Source of the DNA: Maricaulis sp034670125
GTDB taxonomy: Bacteria > Pseudomonadota > Alphaproteobacteria > Caulobacterales > Maricaulaceae
Assembly: GCF_034670125.1 (NCBI RefSeq)
Contig: NZ_JAXMOC010000002.1
Coordinates: forward strand, 496,001 to 560,000
DNA: 64,000 nt
Direction of reading: 5' to 3'
Shown here piece by piece: positions 49,605 through 58,107 of this stretch. The first letter of the stretch is position 1. Every line of letters starts with the position of its first letter. Made by a program: the position numbers and the translations under genes. The notes under the pieces are model-generated. The model worked only from the letters and a program-made list of their open reading frames with translations, was not told the DNA's origin and made no database searches.

Positions 49605-50468
49605 ATGCCCGGAACGCTGCTTCAACTCATTCTCTACACGCTGGCTGCCCAGGCCGAGCAGGCGGGCGATCACGATCTTGCCGCGGCGATCCTCGACTTC
49701 GAGGCGCGAGGCGAGCATCACATCGTCGAATTTGTTTCCCCGGCACAGGAACGACTCAGTGTTTCGCAGTGGATTGCGTCGACGACCGAGCAAGGCGGAT
49801 GTTCCTTCACGGCGCGATATTTTCCTTCGCGGCCACTTCGAATCCATCTGAACACGATGCGCCCAACCTACATGACTGACCACAAGCTTCAGGGCGACAC
49901 AGACATCCTTGGCCGTCCAAGCCTCGACAACGACAATCCTGCGCCTTGGGCCATTGCGGTTACCTTCCCCGACAGCGTTCGCTACTGGTGGCCCGAATGG
50001 CAGGCAATCCATCCACGCCCCACCTCCGGCCCAATCTGGACTGTCAGTTATCGTGAACTGCCAGTGGCCGATCCTGGTATGGACTCGCCATCCCTGCACG
50101 TCGCTCGGGGAAACCTGAAACGCGCCCTCAATGACATCCGCGAGGTCGATCAATCCGAGCAATCCGGTTACTGGTCGAATTCGTTTTTCCTGCCGGCCCT
50201 GGGTCTGCTCGATCCGGCCAGCGCGTCAGAACCTTTTCCCGTATTGCCGGAGAATCTCGGCCTGTCGCCGGATCGCGAGCAACTGCTACGGGGAGCCCTT
50301 CGTGGCTGGGTGTTTGGCGGCATGGGTAGTTGGAGCGACAACGGACCATCATCACCCGAAATCGCAGAACGCTGGGAGGCCGTCACGCAGGCGCTGTACA
50401 CCACAACCAGCTTTGCACTTGTGGCCGCTATCAATGACGAGCAACCGACGTCCTGCCCCACCCCCTAA
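49605..50468 (+). CDS. Unrecognised protein in the toxin-antitoxin island
   Basis: 287 residues from MPGTLLQLILYTLAAQAEQAGDHDLAAAILDFEARGEHHIVEFVSP; GAGAAG lies nine bases upstream. It is soluble, Trp-rich in the middle (YWWPEWQAI; PIWTVSYRELPV) and has a C-terminal helical part (LLRGALRGWVFGGMGSWSDNGPSSPEIAERWEAVTQALY). I recognise no family or catalytic motif. Base composition looks a little less GC-rich than in the neighbours. It overlaps the convergent pccB by four bases. Transfer together with the adjacent repeats and yefM-yoeB is plausible. Confidence 0.6.
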   Translation: MPGTLLQLILYTLAAQAEQAGDHDLAAAILDFEARGEHHIVEFVSPAQERLSVSQWIASTTEQGGCSFTARYFPSRPLRIHLNTMRPTYMTDHKLQGDTDILGRPSLDNDNPAPWAIAVTFPDSVRYWWPEWQAIHPRPTSGPIWTVSYRELPVADPGMDSPSLHVARGNLKRALNDIREVDQSEQSGYWSNSFFLPALGLLDPASASEPFPVLPENLGLSPDREQLLRGALRGWVFGGMGSWSDNGPSSPEIAERWEAVTQALYTTTSFALVAAINDEQPTSCPTP

Positions 50469-51997
50469 AGCGGAATATTATCGTGTTTCTTCCACGGGTT
50501 TTCCGCCTTCTTGTTCTTCAGCGTTCTTAGCGCCGAGATCAGGCGTTTGCGGGTGTTGTGGGGCATGATGACGTCGTCGATATAGCCGCGGCCGGCGGCG
50601 ACGAAGGGGTTGGCGAAGCGGTCTTCGTATTCCTTCGCGTGGGCGGCCATCTTGTCGGGGTCGGCGGCATCCTTGCGGTGGATGATCTCGGCGGCACCCT
50701 TGGCGCCCATCACGGCGATCTCGGCGGTCGGCCAGGCGTAGTTGACGTCGCCGCGCAGGTGTTTCGAACTCATCACGTCATAGGCGCCGCCATAGGCCTT
50801 GCGGGTGATGACGGTGAGCTTGGGAACGGTCGCTTCGGCATAGGCAAAGAGGAGCTTGGCGCCGTGCTTGATCAGGCCGCCATATTCCTGGCGGGTTCCG
50901 GGCAGGAAGCCGGGCACGTCGACAAAGGTGACGATCGGGATGTTGAAGGCGTCGCAAAAGCGCACGAAACGGCCGGCCTTGCGGCTGGCATCGCTGTCGA
51001 GCACGCCGGCCAGTGACATCGGCTGGTTGGCAACAAAACCGACCGGCTGACCGTCGAGGCGGCCGAAACCGGTGACGATATTGGCGGCATAGTCCGGCGC
51101 GATCTCGAAGAAATCGCCCTCATCCGCCACCTTCTCGATCAGCTCCTTGATGTCATAGGGCTTGTTCGGATTGGACGGGACCAGCGTGTCGAGGCTGGGT
51201 TCCTGCCGGTCGACGCAGTCATGGCTGGGTCGTTTGGGCGGGGTTTCGCGATTGGACAGCGGCAGGAAGTCGATCAGCCGGCGCAATTGTACCAGGGCCT
51301 CGATGTCATTCTCGAACGCGCCATCAGCGACGCCGGATTTCTTGGCGTGGATGGAGGCTCCGCCGAGTTCTTCATGGGTGACGGTCTCGTTGGTGACGGT
51401 CTTCACCACATCCGGCCCGGTCACATACATGTAGGAGGTGTCCTTCACCATGAAGATGAAGTCGGTGATGGCGGGGGAGTATACGTCACCGCCGGCGCAC
51501 GGTCCCATGATCATGGAGATCTGCGGCACCACGCCGGACGCCAATGTGTTCTGCAGGAAGATGTCGGCATACCCCCCCAGCGAGGCGACGCCTTCCTGGA
51601 TCCGGGCCCCACCGGCGTCGAAGATGCCGATCACCGGCGCGCCGTTCTGGATGGCGGCTTTCTGGATCTTGACGATCTTCTGGGCGTGGGTCTCGGACAG
51701 CGAGCCGCCGAAGACGGTAAAATCCTTGGAGAAGAGATAGACCAGCCGGCCATTGATGGTGCCGTGGCCGGTGACCACGCCATCGCCGGGGATTTTCTTG
51801 TCGGCCATGCCGAAATCGACGCAGCGATGCTCGACGAACATGTCCCATTCTTCAAACGAGCCATCATCCAGCAGGAGTTCGATGCGTTCACGCGCCGAGA
51901 GTTTGCCCTTGCCATGCTGCGCTTCAATGCGCGCCTCTCCGCCGCCCATACGGGCTGCGGCGCGTTTGGCTTCCAGCTGCTCGAGCACGTCTTTCAT
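50465..51997 (-). CDS. pccB: Propionyl-CoA carboxylase, carboxyltransferase (beta) subunit
   Basis: 510 residues, the PccB length. Signatures: RIEAQHGKGKLSARERIELLLDDGSFEEWDMFVEHRC, GDGVVTGHGTINGRLVYLFSKDFTVFGGSLSETHAQKI, FDAGGARIQEGVASLGGYADIF, MGPCAGGDVYSPAITDFIFMVKDTSYMYVTGPDVVKTVTNE, VDVPGFLPGTRQEYGGLIKHGAKLLFAYAEATVPKLTVI, RKAYGGAYDVMSSKHLRGDVNYAWPTAEIAVMGAKGAAEII. It carries out carboxyl transfer to propionyl-CoA with PccA (43916). Ends in PWKKHDNIPL, the usual PccB C-terminus. Confidence 0.95.
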   Translation of the reverse strand: MKDVLEQLEAKRAAARMGGGEARIEAQHGKGKLSARERIELLLDDGSFEEWDMFVEHRCVDFGMADKKIPGDGVVTGHGTINGRLVYLFSKDFTVFGGSLSETHAQKIVKIQKAAIQNGAPVIGIFDAGGARIQEGVASLGGYADIFLQNTLASGVVPQISMIMGPCAGGDVYSPAITDFIFMVKDTSYMYVTGPDVVKTVTNETVTHEELGGASIHAKKSGVADGAFENDIEALVQLRRLIDFLPLSNRETPPKRPSHDCVDRQEPSLDTLVPSNPNKPYDIKELIEKVADEGDFFEIAPDYAANIVTGFGRLDGQPVGFVANQPMSLAGVLDSDASRKAGRFVRFCDAFNIPIVTFVDVPGFLPGTRQEYGGLIKHGAKLLFAYAEATVPKLTVITRKAYGGAYDVMSSKHLRGDVNYAWPTAEIAVMGAKGAAEIIHRKDAADPDKMAAHAKEYEDRFANPFVAAGRGYIDDVIMPHNTRKRLISALRTLKNKKAENPWKKHDNIPL

Positions 51998-52153
51998 GGC
52001 AGGTCCTTCCCCACGGGATTCTTGTCAGGCGCCAGATAGCAGACCCCCGAGTGATTGTGCAATCAAGCCCGTGCGCCAGTTGAACCGGGAAACAGGCATC
52101 ATGCGGCGCAGGGATTGCAGCGCATCACGGTGAACCGGGACAAGGATGGGCGC

Positions 52154-53248
52154 ATGAGCGGCCGAGGCATGCAAACAGAAATCGTGACCATTGATGGCAT
52201 CGGCGCCCCGGAACGCCAGGCCTGGAACGATTTTCGTGCGCGTAACCCCTCCCTCGCCTCGCCCTATTTCAGCCTGGCCTTTACTCAAGCGATGGCCCGG
52301 CGACGCAACGACACCCGCATCGCCATCCTGCACCGTAACGGCACAATCGACGGTTTTTTGCCGCTGCACCTGTCCCGTTCCGGCGTCGCGCGGCCGATCG
52401 GCGGCCCGCTGGGCGACCATCATGGCCTGATCACCACGACACCCGAACTTGATATTGAAGCGGCCCTCGGCGGCAGCGGCTTTGGCCTGTTCACCTTTCA
52501 CGGTGCCCTCGCCGACCAGTCCAGCTTTGCCCGGGCCAGCGGCCACCCGCCGCAAATGTCGTGGGTGTCCGATCTGTCAGGCGGCTTTGAGAATTTCCTC
52601 GATGATTGCGCCCGCGAAGACGCCAAGGCGATGCGCAACATCCGCGCCCGTCAGCGCAAGCTGGCCGAAATGGGCGATGAGGTCGTGTTCCGCATCGACG
52701 ACCGCCGCCCGGACGTCTTCCGCGCCGTGATCGAGACCAAGCGTGAGCAATACCGCCGCACCAATGCCCTGGATGTGTTTGTCGCCGGCTGGGCCCGGCA
52801 GGCCATCGAGGACCTGTTCGACAGCGATACACCGGAACTGTCCGGCCTGCTGTCGACGGTCGAGATCAATGGTCAACTCGCGGCCGCTCATTTCGGCATG
52901 CGCTCCGAACGGGTGCTGCACTACTGGTTCCCGGTTTATTGGCCGGAATTTTCAAAACTCGGCCCGGGCCTGACCCTGTATCTGGAGATCGCCCGTCATC
53001 TCGAAACGCTGGGCGTTGACCAGATCCATCTCGGGCCGGGCGATTATGACTTCAAGCGCCGCTTGTCGAATGCCGGTTTCGCCATCGTGACAGGGCGCCT
53101 TGAGCGCCCCTCCCTTGCCCACGCCCTGGTGCGGACCGGACAGATGATCGACGGTGTTGCCCGGGCCCTGCCGCTGGGCCGGGTCTCGAATTGGCCCGGC
53201 AAGGCATTCCGCCGCCTCGACAAATGGGCCGCCGTACACGCTTTCTAG
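52154..53248 (+). CDS. CelD/FemAB-like GNAT acetyltransferase
   Basis: 364 residues from MSGRGMQTEIVTIDG (MQTEIV at 52169 is an alternative). The N-terminal half includes WNDFRARNPSLASPYFSLAFTQAMARRRNDTRIAIL and the second half the Acetyltransf_6 signature: ETKREQYRRTNALDVF, LLSTVEINGQLAAAHFGMRSERVLHYWFPVYWPEFSKLGPGLTLYLEIARHL, QIHLGPGDYDFKRRLSN. The CelD/BcsL group is associated with polysaccharide synthesis or modification; the substrate is unknown. It is the first of two co-oriented genes, 16 bases ahead of the membrane protein at 53265. Confidence 0.88.
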   Translation: MSGRGMQTEIVTIDGIGAPERQAWNDFRARNPSLASPYFSLAFTQAMARRRNDTRIAILHRNGTIDGFLPLHLSRSGVARPIGGPLGDHHGLITTTPELDIEAALGGSGFGLFTFHGALADQSSFARASGHPPQMSWVSDLSGGFENFLDDCAREDAKAMRNIRARQRKLAEMGDEVVFRIDDRRPDVFRAVIETKREQYRRTNALDVFVAGWARQAIEDLFDSDTPELSGLLSTVEINGQLAAAHFGMRSERVLHYWFPVYWPEFSKLGPGLTLYLEIARHLETLGVDQIHLGPGDYDFKRRLSNAGFAIVTGRLERPSLAHALVRTGQMIDGVARALPLGRVSNWPGKAFRRLDKWAAVHAF

Positions 53249-53264
53249 CCAGTTGGGGGTATCC

Positions 53265-54053
53265 ATGCAGACGCTATTCTCGCCGGATGGCAGTATTGAT
53301 GCACCGCTCCAGGCGTTCGGCTTCCTGATCGCCACAGCCCTGGCACTGGCAATCACCGTGAACGTGACAGTGCGAGGTTTCGCTGCGGTCGGGTATCACG
53401 GATTTGCGCGGCAGGTCGTGAACCCGGACATGCTGGCGCTCATCGCACTCATCGCGCTGGTACCGCTCAACCTGTTCGATCACGCCGTGGTGCCGCTGGC
53501 CGGCGTGTTTCGTCCCGAGATTGGCGATGGCGGCCTGGTCGAAAACCTGACCATAACCGTCATGATCTTCCCGGTGGTGCTCGCTATCAGCGGCTTGGGG
53601 CAACGGCGGGGACACGGCGCGTTCGGCCCGGTCGCCCTGACGGCTGTGGCGATCGTATTGCTCGTCGCCTTCGGCGAGGAGGTCAGCTGGGGCCAACACT
53701 GGTTCGGTTTCACGCCGCCCGAAGCGATAGCCCGCACCAATCTGCAGGAAGAGTTCAACCTGCACAATTACATCACACCCGGCACGATGGAGACCGTCTA
53801 CTATGTGGGCGGGCTGATCTTGCTGGTGACCGGAGCCCGACTGGGCTCCCTCATCGAGGCGCGCAATGGCGACACCGTGCTGCTGCCGCTTCGGGGCCTG
53901 CTGATCCTGAGCGGTGCCCTGATGTGCCATCACATCTTCCAGGAACTGGCCGAGCTCGCGGTTATCGTGACAGGCTTCCTGGTCTGGAACCGGCTCGACG
54001 AAGGTCGCCTGGAGTTCCGACCCCGGATACTGCGCACGGTCGCGGCACTCTAG
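53265..54053 (+). CDS. Membrane protein with an EExSWGQ...N-x-Q-x-E-x-N-x-HN motif
   Basis: 262 residues, about seven hydrophobic helices (FGFLIATALALAITVNVTV, MLALIALIALVPLNLFDHAVVPL, NLTITVMIFPVVLAISGLG, FGPVALTAVAIVLLVAFGEE, VYYVGGLILLVTGARLGSL, LRGLLILSGALMCHHIFQELAELAVIVTGF). In a loop at the membrane edge it carries GEEVSWGQHWFGFTPPE followed by NLQEEFNLHN, polar motifs that look like an active or metal-binding site. A conserved family with this motif exists among hypothetical membrane proteins, but its function is not known to me. Coupled to the acetyltransferase gene upstream. Confidence 0.75.
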   Translation: MQTLFSPDGSIDAPLQAFGFLIATALALAITVNVTVRGFAAVGYHGFARQVVNPDMLALIALIALVPLNLFDHAVVPLAGVFRPEIGDGGLVENLTITVMIFPVVLAISGLGQRRGHGAFGPVALTAVAIVLLVAFGEEVSWGQHWFGFTPPEAIARTNLQEEFNLHNYITPGTMETVYYVGGLILLVTGARLGSLIEARNGDTVLLPLRGLLILSGALMCHHIFQELAELAVIVTGFLVWNRLDEGRLEFRPRILRTVAAL

Positions 54054-54586
54054 TCCGGCGCGGCCGCCGCCAACCGGTCCCTCCAGGCCGTCGCGTCCTG
54101 CTCGATCCGGGAGACGAACACGGCTTTCCGCGCGGCATAGTCCGCCCGGCGGACCAACCCCGCGGCGACGATCACCAGCTTGTGACGACCATAGGCCGAG
54201 GCGACATCCGGGTGAGCCCGGAGATAGTCACGAAACGCCAGGTGGCGGCGAAATCCGTCACTGTCTTCCCGGAAGGCGTGAACATGGGCGAGGCGCGTTC
54301 CATCGGGATGGTGGCGCCGGTAATAGCGCCGTCCCTCGATCCCGTTCTCGCCGCGCAACTGGTAACCGGCCTGCACCATGGCGTCGTTGCGACGATCCAG
54401 CGCCGACAGGTCCAGCGTCCCGACCAGAATGTCGATCACCGGCTTGGCCGCGAGCCCGGGCACGGATGTACTGCCGATATGCTCTATCCGGACGGCCGCA
54501 CGTCCCAGCGCCGCGTACAGACGGGCCTGCTCCTCGACAAAGCGCCCGGGCCAGGCCGGATCATAATCGACAACCTGGGCCATCAA
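54050..54586 (-). CDS. GrpB family protein (UPF0157, nucleotidyltransferase-like)
   Basis: 178 residues: VVDYDPAWPGRFVEEQARLYAALGRAAVRIEHIGSTSVPGLAAKPVIDILVGTLDL contains the G-S-T-S-V-P-G and D-I-L-V motifs of the GrpB nucleotidyltransferase-like fold, followed by YRRHHPDGTRLAHVHAF and HLAFRDYLRAHPDVASAYGRHK. The family is uncharacterised, with relatives fused to CoaE in some bacteria. Convergent with the preceding gene (four-base overlap). Confidence 0.9.
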   Translation of the reverse strand: MMAQVVDYDPAWPGRFVEEQARLYAALGRAAVRIEHIGSTSVPGLAAKPVIDILVGTLDLSALDRRNDAMVQAGYQLRGENGIEGRRYYRRHHPDGTRLAHVHAFREDSDGFRRHLAFRDYLRAHPDVASAYGRHKLVIVAAGLVRRADYAARKAVFVSRIEQDATAWRDRLAAAAPD

Positions 54587-54609
54587 GCCTGCTCCCCGCC
54601 GCTGCCCGA

Positions 54610-55293
54610 CTACTGAAACGGGTTCAGCTTCTTTAGGAAATACTGCAACCCGCCGCGGTTTTCCTTGCGGTCAAGTTCTTCCTGCGAGGTCAGGAAGGTG
54701 GTCTGGACGACATAGCGCTCGCCCTCGAAGGGCAGATGACCGTGCCAGGAGTTGTCGGCGCGCAGGAAGGCAAAGACATAGCCTGCCAGCGGCGGTACTT
54801 CCTCGGTGAAATCCTCGAAATCCTTGGGTCCGTTGAGCACGCGGATGCAGCCGGCCCCCGTGCCGTCCCACTCGGCATTGAGATAGGTCAGCATAGTCAG
54901 GATTTTCGACTTGGAGTCGTTGTGGATCGGACCGTCAGACAGCTGCGACACCTTGCGCACCGTGATCATGCGCGGCTTCTCGGTGAAGTCGACGCCGAAC
55001 TTGTCGGTCAGGACCTGCGCCAGCTCGGCCGAATTGAGATCTTCCATCAGGCGTTTGAACTCGCCAGAGGTTTCCAGCTTGGACAGCGGCAGATAGCCGG
55101 GCTTGTCGATCGCCGGGTAGTCGCGGCGCACATTGGCGGCTTCGTCGGCACTGAGGGCACCGTCCGCGACGAAATAGGAATAGGGGTCTGAGCGGACATT
55201 GGCCTGACGCAGCGCGTCAAAATCCAGCAGGCCACCGGGACCGGTCTTGCCAGCTTGCGCTTGGCCATTGGGTTCGGGAGCGGTGTCAGCCAT
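54610..55293 (-). CDS. 2-oxoglutarate/Fe(II) oxygenase
   Basis: 227 residues. HNDSKSKILTMLTYLNAEWDGTGAGCIRVLNG supplies the H-x-D iron ligands and the strand after them; SWHGHLPFEGERYVVQTTFLT supplies the distal His and the Arg that binds 2-oxoglutarate. The prolyl-4-hydroxylase-like fold starts after an N-terminal hydrophilic stretch. In Rhodobacterales and Caulobacterales such genes often sit in amino-sugar or surface polysaccharide loci, but no partner is visible here. Cytoplasmic. Confidence 0.85.
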   Translation of the reverse strand: MADTAPEPNGQAQAGKTGPGGLLDFDALRQANVRSDPYSYFVADGALSADEAANVRRDYPAIDKPGYLPLSKLETSGEFKRLMEDLNSAELAQVLTDKFGVDFTEKPRMITVRKVSQLSDGPIHNDSKSKILTMLTYLNAEWDGTGAGCIRVLNGPKDFEDFTEEVPPLAGYVFAFLRADNSWHGHLPFEGERYVVQTTFLTSQEELDRKENRGGLQYFLKKLNPFQ

Positions 55294-55347
55294 GGTCCAG
55301 TCTCCGGTCGGATTGGGATTATCAGGTTAAACGCCTGGCGCCGGGCA

Positions 55348-56115
55348 TCAAGCCGAGGGCGCCGCGTCCAATGCACGCAGGACTGCAGCCATCGTCACCA
55401 ATTCGTTGCGCAGCCGCGCGAGACGGTCCGCCGCCTCATGATCCTCGCCCCACTGGCTGATCTGGAAATGCTCGTCGAGGGTCGAAAGGGCGAAAGCCTG
55501 CTCGCCGTCAATGTCGCCCGCCAGCAGCTGCAGCGCCAACAGGGCCGAACCGCACACCGCCGTGACATGGGCCAGCGTCGTCAGGCGCCAGTCATCCAGC
55601 TCGCCGGCGCGCTGCATCACACGCTGCAGGGCGACGGGGTCCTGATCGACCGGCATCAGCCCCGTGGCCGCGACGAAATGGGCGCCCAGTCTGTCCTCGG
55701 CCCAGGCCAGGACCGGATCCCAGGCCGCCGCCTGGGAGGCAACCAGCTCCGGCGGTTCCGGGGCCCGGAAGCAGACCAGGTCGGTGGAGGCGTATTTGGT
55801 GACTTCCGCCACTGTCGCCGCCCGGGCGTCCGGGATCAGGTCCAGGGCGACGAAGCACAGGCGGGTGGCCGGCATGGCCGGCGCATCAATGCGCTCGCCC
55901 TGGGCGTCCCATTCCGACGCCACCAGCTCGGCCAGCGCCCGGGTCGGCAGGGCCAGGGTGCGCTTGGCCGGGGACTTGACCGGCCGACCATCGAGCCGGA
56001 CCGCAAACCCGTCATCAAGAGCCAGCACATCGACCGTCTTGTAAAAGCGCTTGGGAAGCGAATTTTCACGGCTGGGGATCTTGACCCCGGGCTTGGTCTG
56101 ATAGGATTCGCTCAT
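55348..56115 (-). CDS. ATP12 family F1-ATPase assembly chaperone
   Basis: 255 residues: KRFYKTVDVLALDDGFAVRLDGRPVKSPAKRTLALPTRALAELVASEWDAQGERIDAPAMPATRL is the ATP12 N-terminal signature, followed by TKYASTDLVCFRAPEPPELVASQAAAWDPVLAWAEDRLGAHFVAATGLMPVDQDP. ATP12 guides alpha-subunit assembly of F1 ATP synthase in mitochondria and alphaproteobacteria. The start overlaps the stop of the upstream HAD gene by four bases, an arrangement found in related alphaproteobacteria. Confidence 0.95.
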   Translation of the reverse strand: MSESYQTKPGVKIPSRENSLPKRFYKTVDVLALDDGFAVRLDGRPVKSPAKRTLALPTRALAELVASEWDAQGERIDAPAMPATRLCFVALDLIPDARAATVAEVTKYASTDLVCFRAPEPPELVASQAAAWDPVLAWAEDRLGAHFVAATGLMPVDQDPVALQRVMQRAGELDDWRLTTLAHVTAVCGSALLALQLLAGDIDGEQAFALSTLDEHFQISQWGEDHEAADRLARLRNELVTMAAVLRALDAAPSA

Positions 56116-56822
56116 AGGGTTGCTCCCGGCGTGAATGCGATGCCGACGGTCTCGGCAAACGTGTCCAACGCCCTGTCGAGCGCGGCGAAATCATCATGGA
56201 TGCTGTGCGCCCCGGCTTCAGCGATCTCGTCGGGGGTATGGAAACCCCAGCTGACGCCCAGCGTATGGACACCGGCATTGCGCCCCATCGCCATGTCGAA
56301 ACCGGTATCCCCGATCATCACCGCGTGCGCGGCCTCGGTGCCGGTCTCGCGCAAGGCGTCCAGCACCATGCGGGGGTTCGGCTTGCCGGCTCCGCCGTCA
56401 ACGGTCTGCAAGGTGTCGAAATAGCGGTGCAGGTCGTGATGCTCAAAGACGATATCGAGGCCTCGCCGGGCCTTGCCGGTCGCCACGCCCATCAGCCAGC
56501 CCTGATCGACCAGGCGCTCCAGCGTGTCGCGAACGCCGTCATAGAGCGGTTCGGAAAAGCCGGCCTCGGCGCGTTGCTCGACGAACGCTTCCTTGTAGTA
56601 GCCCGCCAGCTGCACGGCACGCTCAGGTCCGAAGTCCGGCGGCGCGAGGCGCGTCACGGCTTCGGTCAGCTCGAGCCCGACAATCGTTCGCGTGCGATCA
56701 TAGTCGATCCCGCCCAGGCCGGCGCGACGGAAGGCACGGTCCATCGCCTTCTGGATCACCTGCCGACTGTCAACGATGGTACCGTCGACATCCCAGATGG
56801 CGAGTTTCAAGGGGCTGCTCAC
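56112..56822 (-). CDS. HAD-IA phosphatase, phosphoglycolate phosphatase-like
   Basis: 236 residues from GTG 56822 (VSSPLKLAIWDVDGTIVDSRQVIQKAMDRAF). HAD motif I DVDGTIVDS, motif II in GVATGKARRGL, motif III Lys in GGAGKPNPRMV, motif IV IGDTGFDMAMGRNAG. The cap of ~70 residues is helical. Related proteins, often next to the RluC/ATP12 pair, remove damaged sugar phosphates or phosphoglycolate; the substrate is not known. An ATG at 56894 would add 24 residues. Confidence 0.9.
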   Translation of the reverse strand: MSSPLKLAIWDVDGTIVDSRQVIQKAMDRAFRRAGLGGIDYDRTRTIVGLELTEAVTRLAPPDFGPERAVQLAGYYKEAFVEQRAEAGFSEPLYDGVRDTLERLVDQGWLMGVATGKARRGLDIVFEHHDLHRYFDTLQTVDGGAGKPNPRMVLDALRETGTEAAHAVMIGDTGFDMAMGRNAGVHTLGVSWGFHTPDEIAEAGAHSIHDDFAALDRALDTFAETVGIAFTPGATL

Positions 56823-56933
56823 GCGGCGAGGCTCCGTTTGCTTGGGCGCGACATAAGCGGCTGCGTCCGGCTTGGCAAGCACGCCCCGCCTCATGCTAGC
56901 TAGGCAGGACATGCAAGCTGGAGTGCACTGCCG

Positions 56934-57257
56934 ATGACCGATCCCGACAATATCACCGAGACCGAGCGCACTGCACTCGATGCAGCGGCCTTCCGCCGCC
57001 TGCTCGCCCATCTGGACGCGCGCAAGGATGTCCAGAATATCGATCTGATGCTGCTGGCCGATTTCTGCCGCAACTGTCTGGGCGACTGGTGGCGAGAAGC
57101 CGCGGCCGAGCGCGGAATAGACGTGACCCGGGACCAGGCCCGCGAACGTGTCTACGGCATGCCGCCCGGAGACTGGAAGGCGCTCTATCAGGGCAAAGCG
57201 AGTCCGGAAAAGATCGCGGCCTTCAAGGCCAAGCAGGCGGCGAAGGCCGGCGGCTGA
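56934..57257 (+). CDS. DUF1244 family protein
   Basis: 107 residues: FRRLLAHLDARKDVQNIDLMLLADFCRNCLGDWWREAAAERGIDVTRDQARERVYGMPPGDWKALYQGKASPEKIAAFK is the DUF1244 signature, with FCRNCL and VYGMPPGDWK as the most conserved parts. The two cysteines of CRNC may bind metal, but no further ligand is evident. Cytoplasmic; function not established. A GCTAGCTAGGC box lies about 45 bases upstream and may be the -10 element. Confidence 0.92.
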   Translation: MTDPDNITETERTALDAAAFRRLLAHLDARKDVQNIDLMLLADFCRNCLGDWWREAAAERGIDVTRDQARERVYGMPPGDWKALYQGKASPEKIAAFKAKQAAKAGG

Positions 57258-57259
57258 CG

Positions 57260-57997
57260 CTAGCCAGCCCCGTCCTGGTCCGGCAGGGCCAGATACTGGA
57301 CCGGCTGACCAACCACATCGAGACGGACGAGGCGGCCACTGTCGACATCGACGAAGAGATCATTGGCTGGCGTCGTGCCGCGCAGCTCGATACGGATGGC
57401 GTCGAACAGGCCCGCCGGGGTCTCGACGCTTTCGGCGTCGAAGGCCGTCAGCGTCACGGTCTCGAAGCTGTCCCGCATCGGAATCCACCAGTCAAAGCTG
57501 AGGGTGTCACCTGGCTCCAGGTCGAGGACGGTCACCAGCATGAAGACGGCGCCACGTACCATCGCGCCCTCGCGGACCGGATGATCGATGGCTTGGCTCT
57601 GGGTCGGCTCGGCCGGGCCATGCAGGTTGCGCGATCCGGTCACCTGCCCATTCTCGAAACCGGCATCGACCAGATAATAGCGGGTACCGCTGTGATAGCG
57701 CAGAGCGACCCGGCGCGGTGTCAGGTCAGCCGGGTCCAGCAGGGCCGAGAAGCTTTCATAGTCGCTGCGCGAGACGATCATCGAGCGATCCCACAGGTGC
57801 ACGCCCGCCTCGTCGGCATACCAGCCATAGCGCATGAAACCGTCGCGCTCACCGTCGACGAAGAGGCCGAGATTGAAGCCGCCCTCCACCAGCTCGGCGC
57901 GATTGGCCCGTTCGGCAATGGATTGCGCCTGCGTCCCCGACAAGCCAGCCAGCCCAAGCGCCAGGCCCGCGACCAGAATTCGATTGATGTGTGCCAT
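57260..57997 (-). CDS. Exported DUF3108-like protein
   Basis: 245 residues with signal peptide MAHINRILVAGLALGLAGLSGTQA. The body is beta-rich: GGFNLGLFVDGERDGFMRYGWYADEAGVHLWDRSMIVSRSDYESFSALLDPADLTPRRVALRYHSGTRYYLVDAGFENGQVTGS, DTLSFDWWIPMRDSFETVTLTAFDAESVETPAGLFDAIRIELRG, and VDVDSGRLVRLDVV resemble the DUF3108 fold of periplasmic lipid-binding-type proteins. Two bases separate its stop from the convergent DUF1244 gene. Function unknown. Confidence 0.7.
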   Translation of the reverse strand: MAHINRILVAGLALGLAGLSGTQAQSIAERANRAELVEGGFNLGLFVDGERDGFMRYGWYADEAGVHLWDRSMIVSRSDYESFSALLDPADLTPRRVALRYHSGTRYYLVDAGFENGQVTGSRNLHGPAEPTQSQAIDHPVREGAMVRGAVFMLVTVLDLEPGDTLSFDWWIPMRDSFETVTLTAFDAESVETPAGLFDAIRIELRGTTPANDLFVDVDSGRLVRLDVVGQPVQYLALPDQDGAG

Positions 57998-58107
57998 CCC
58001 AGAATGTCCCCTGTTTTTTCGCAGGACATCACCGCTTGCCCGGACTGTCGACTGACCTTCGGCGGCCTTGACGCAGATGTGAGCGCGCGTGAACGGCTGG
58101 GACCGGT

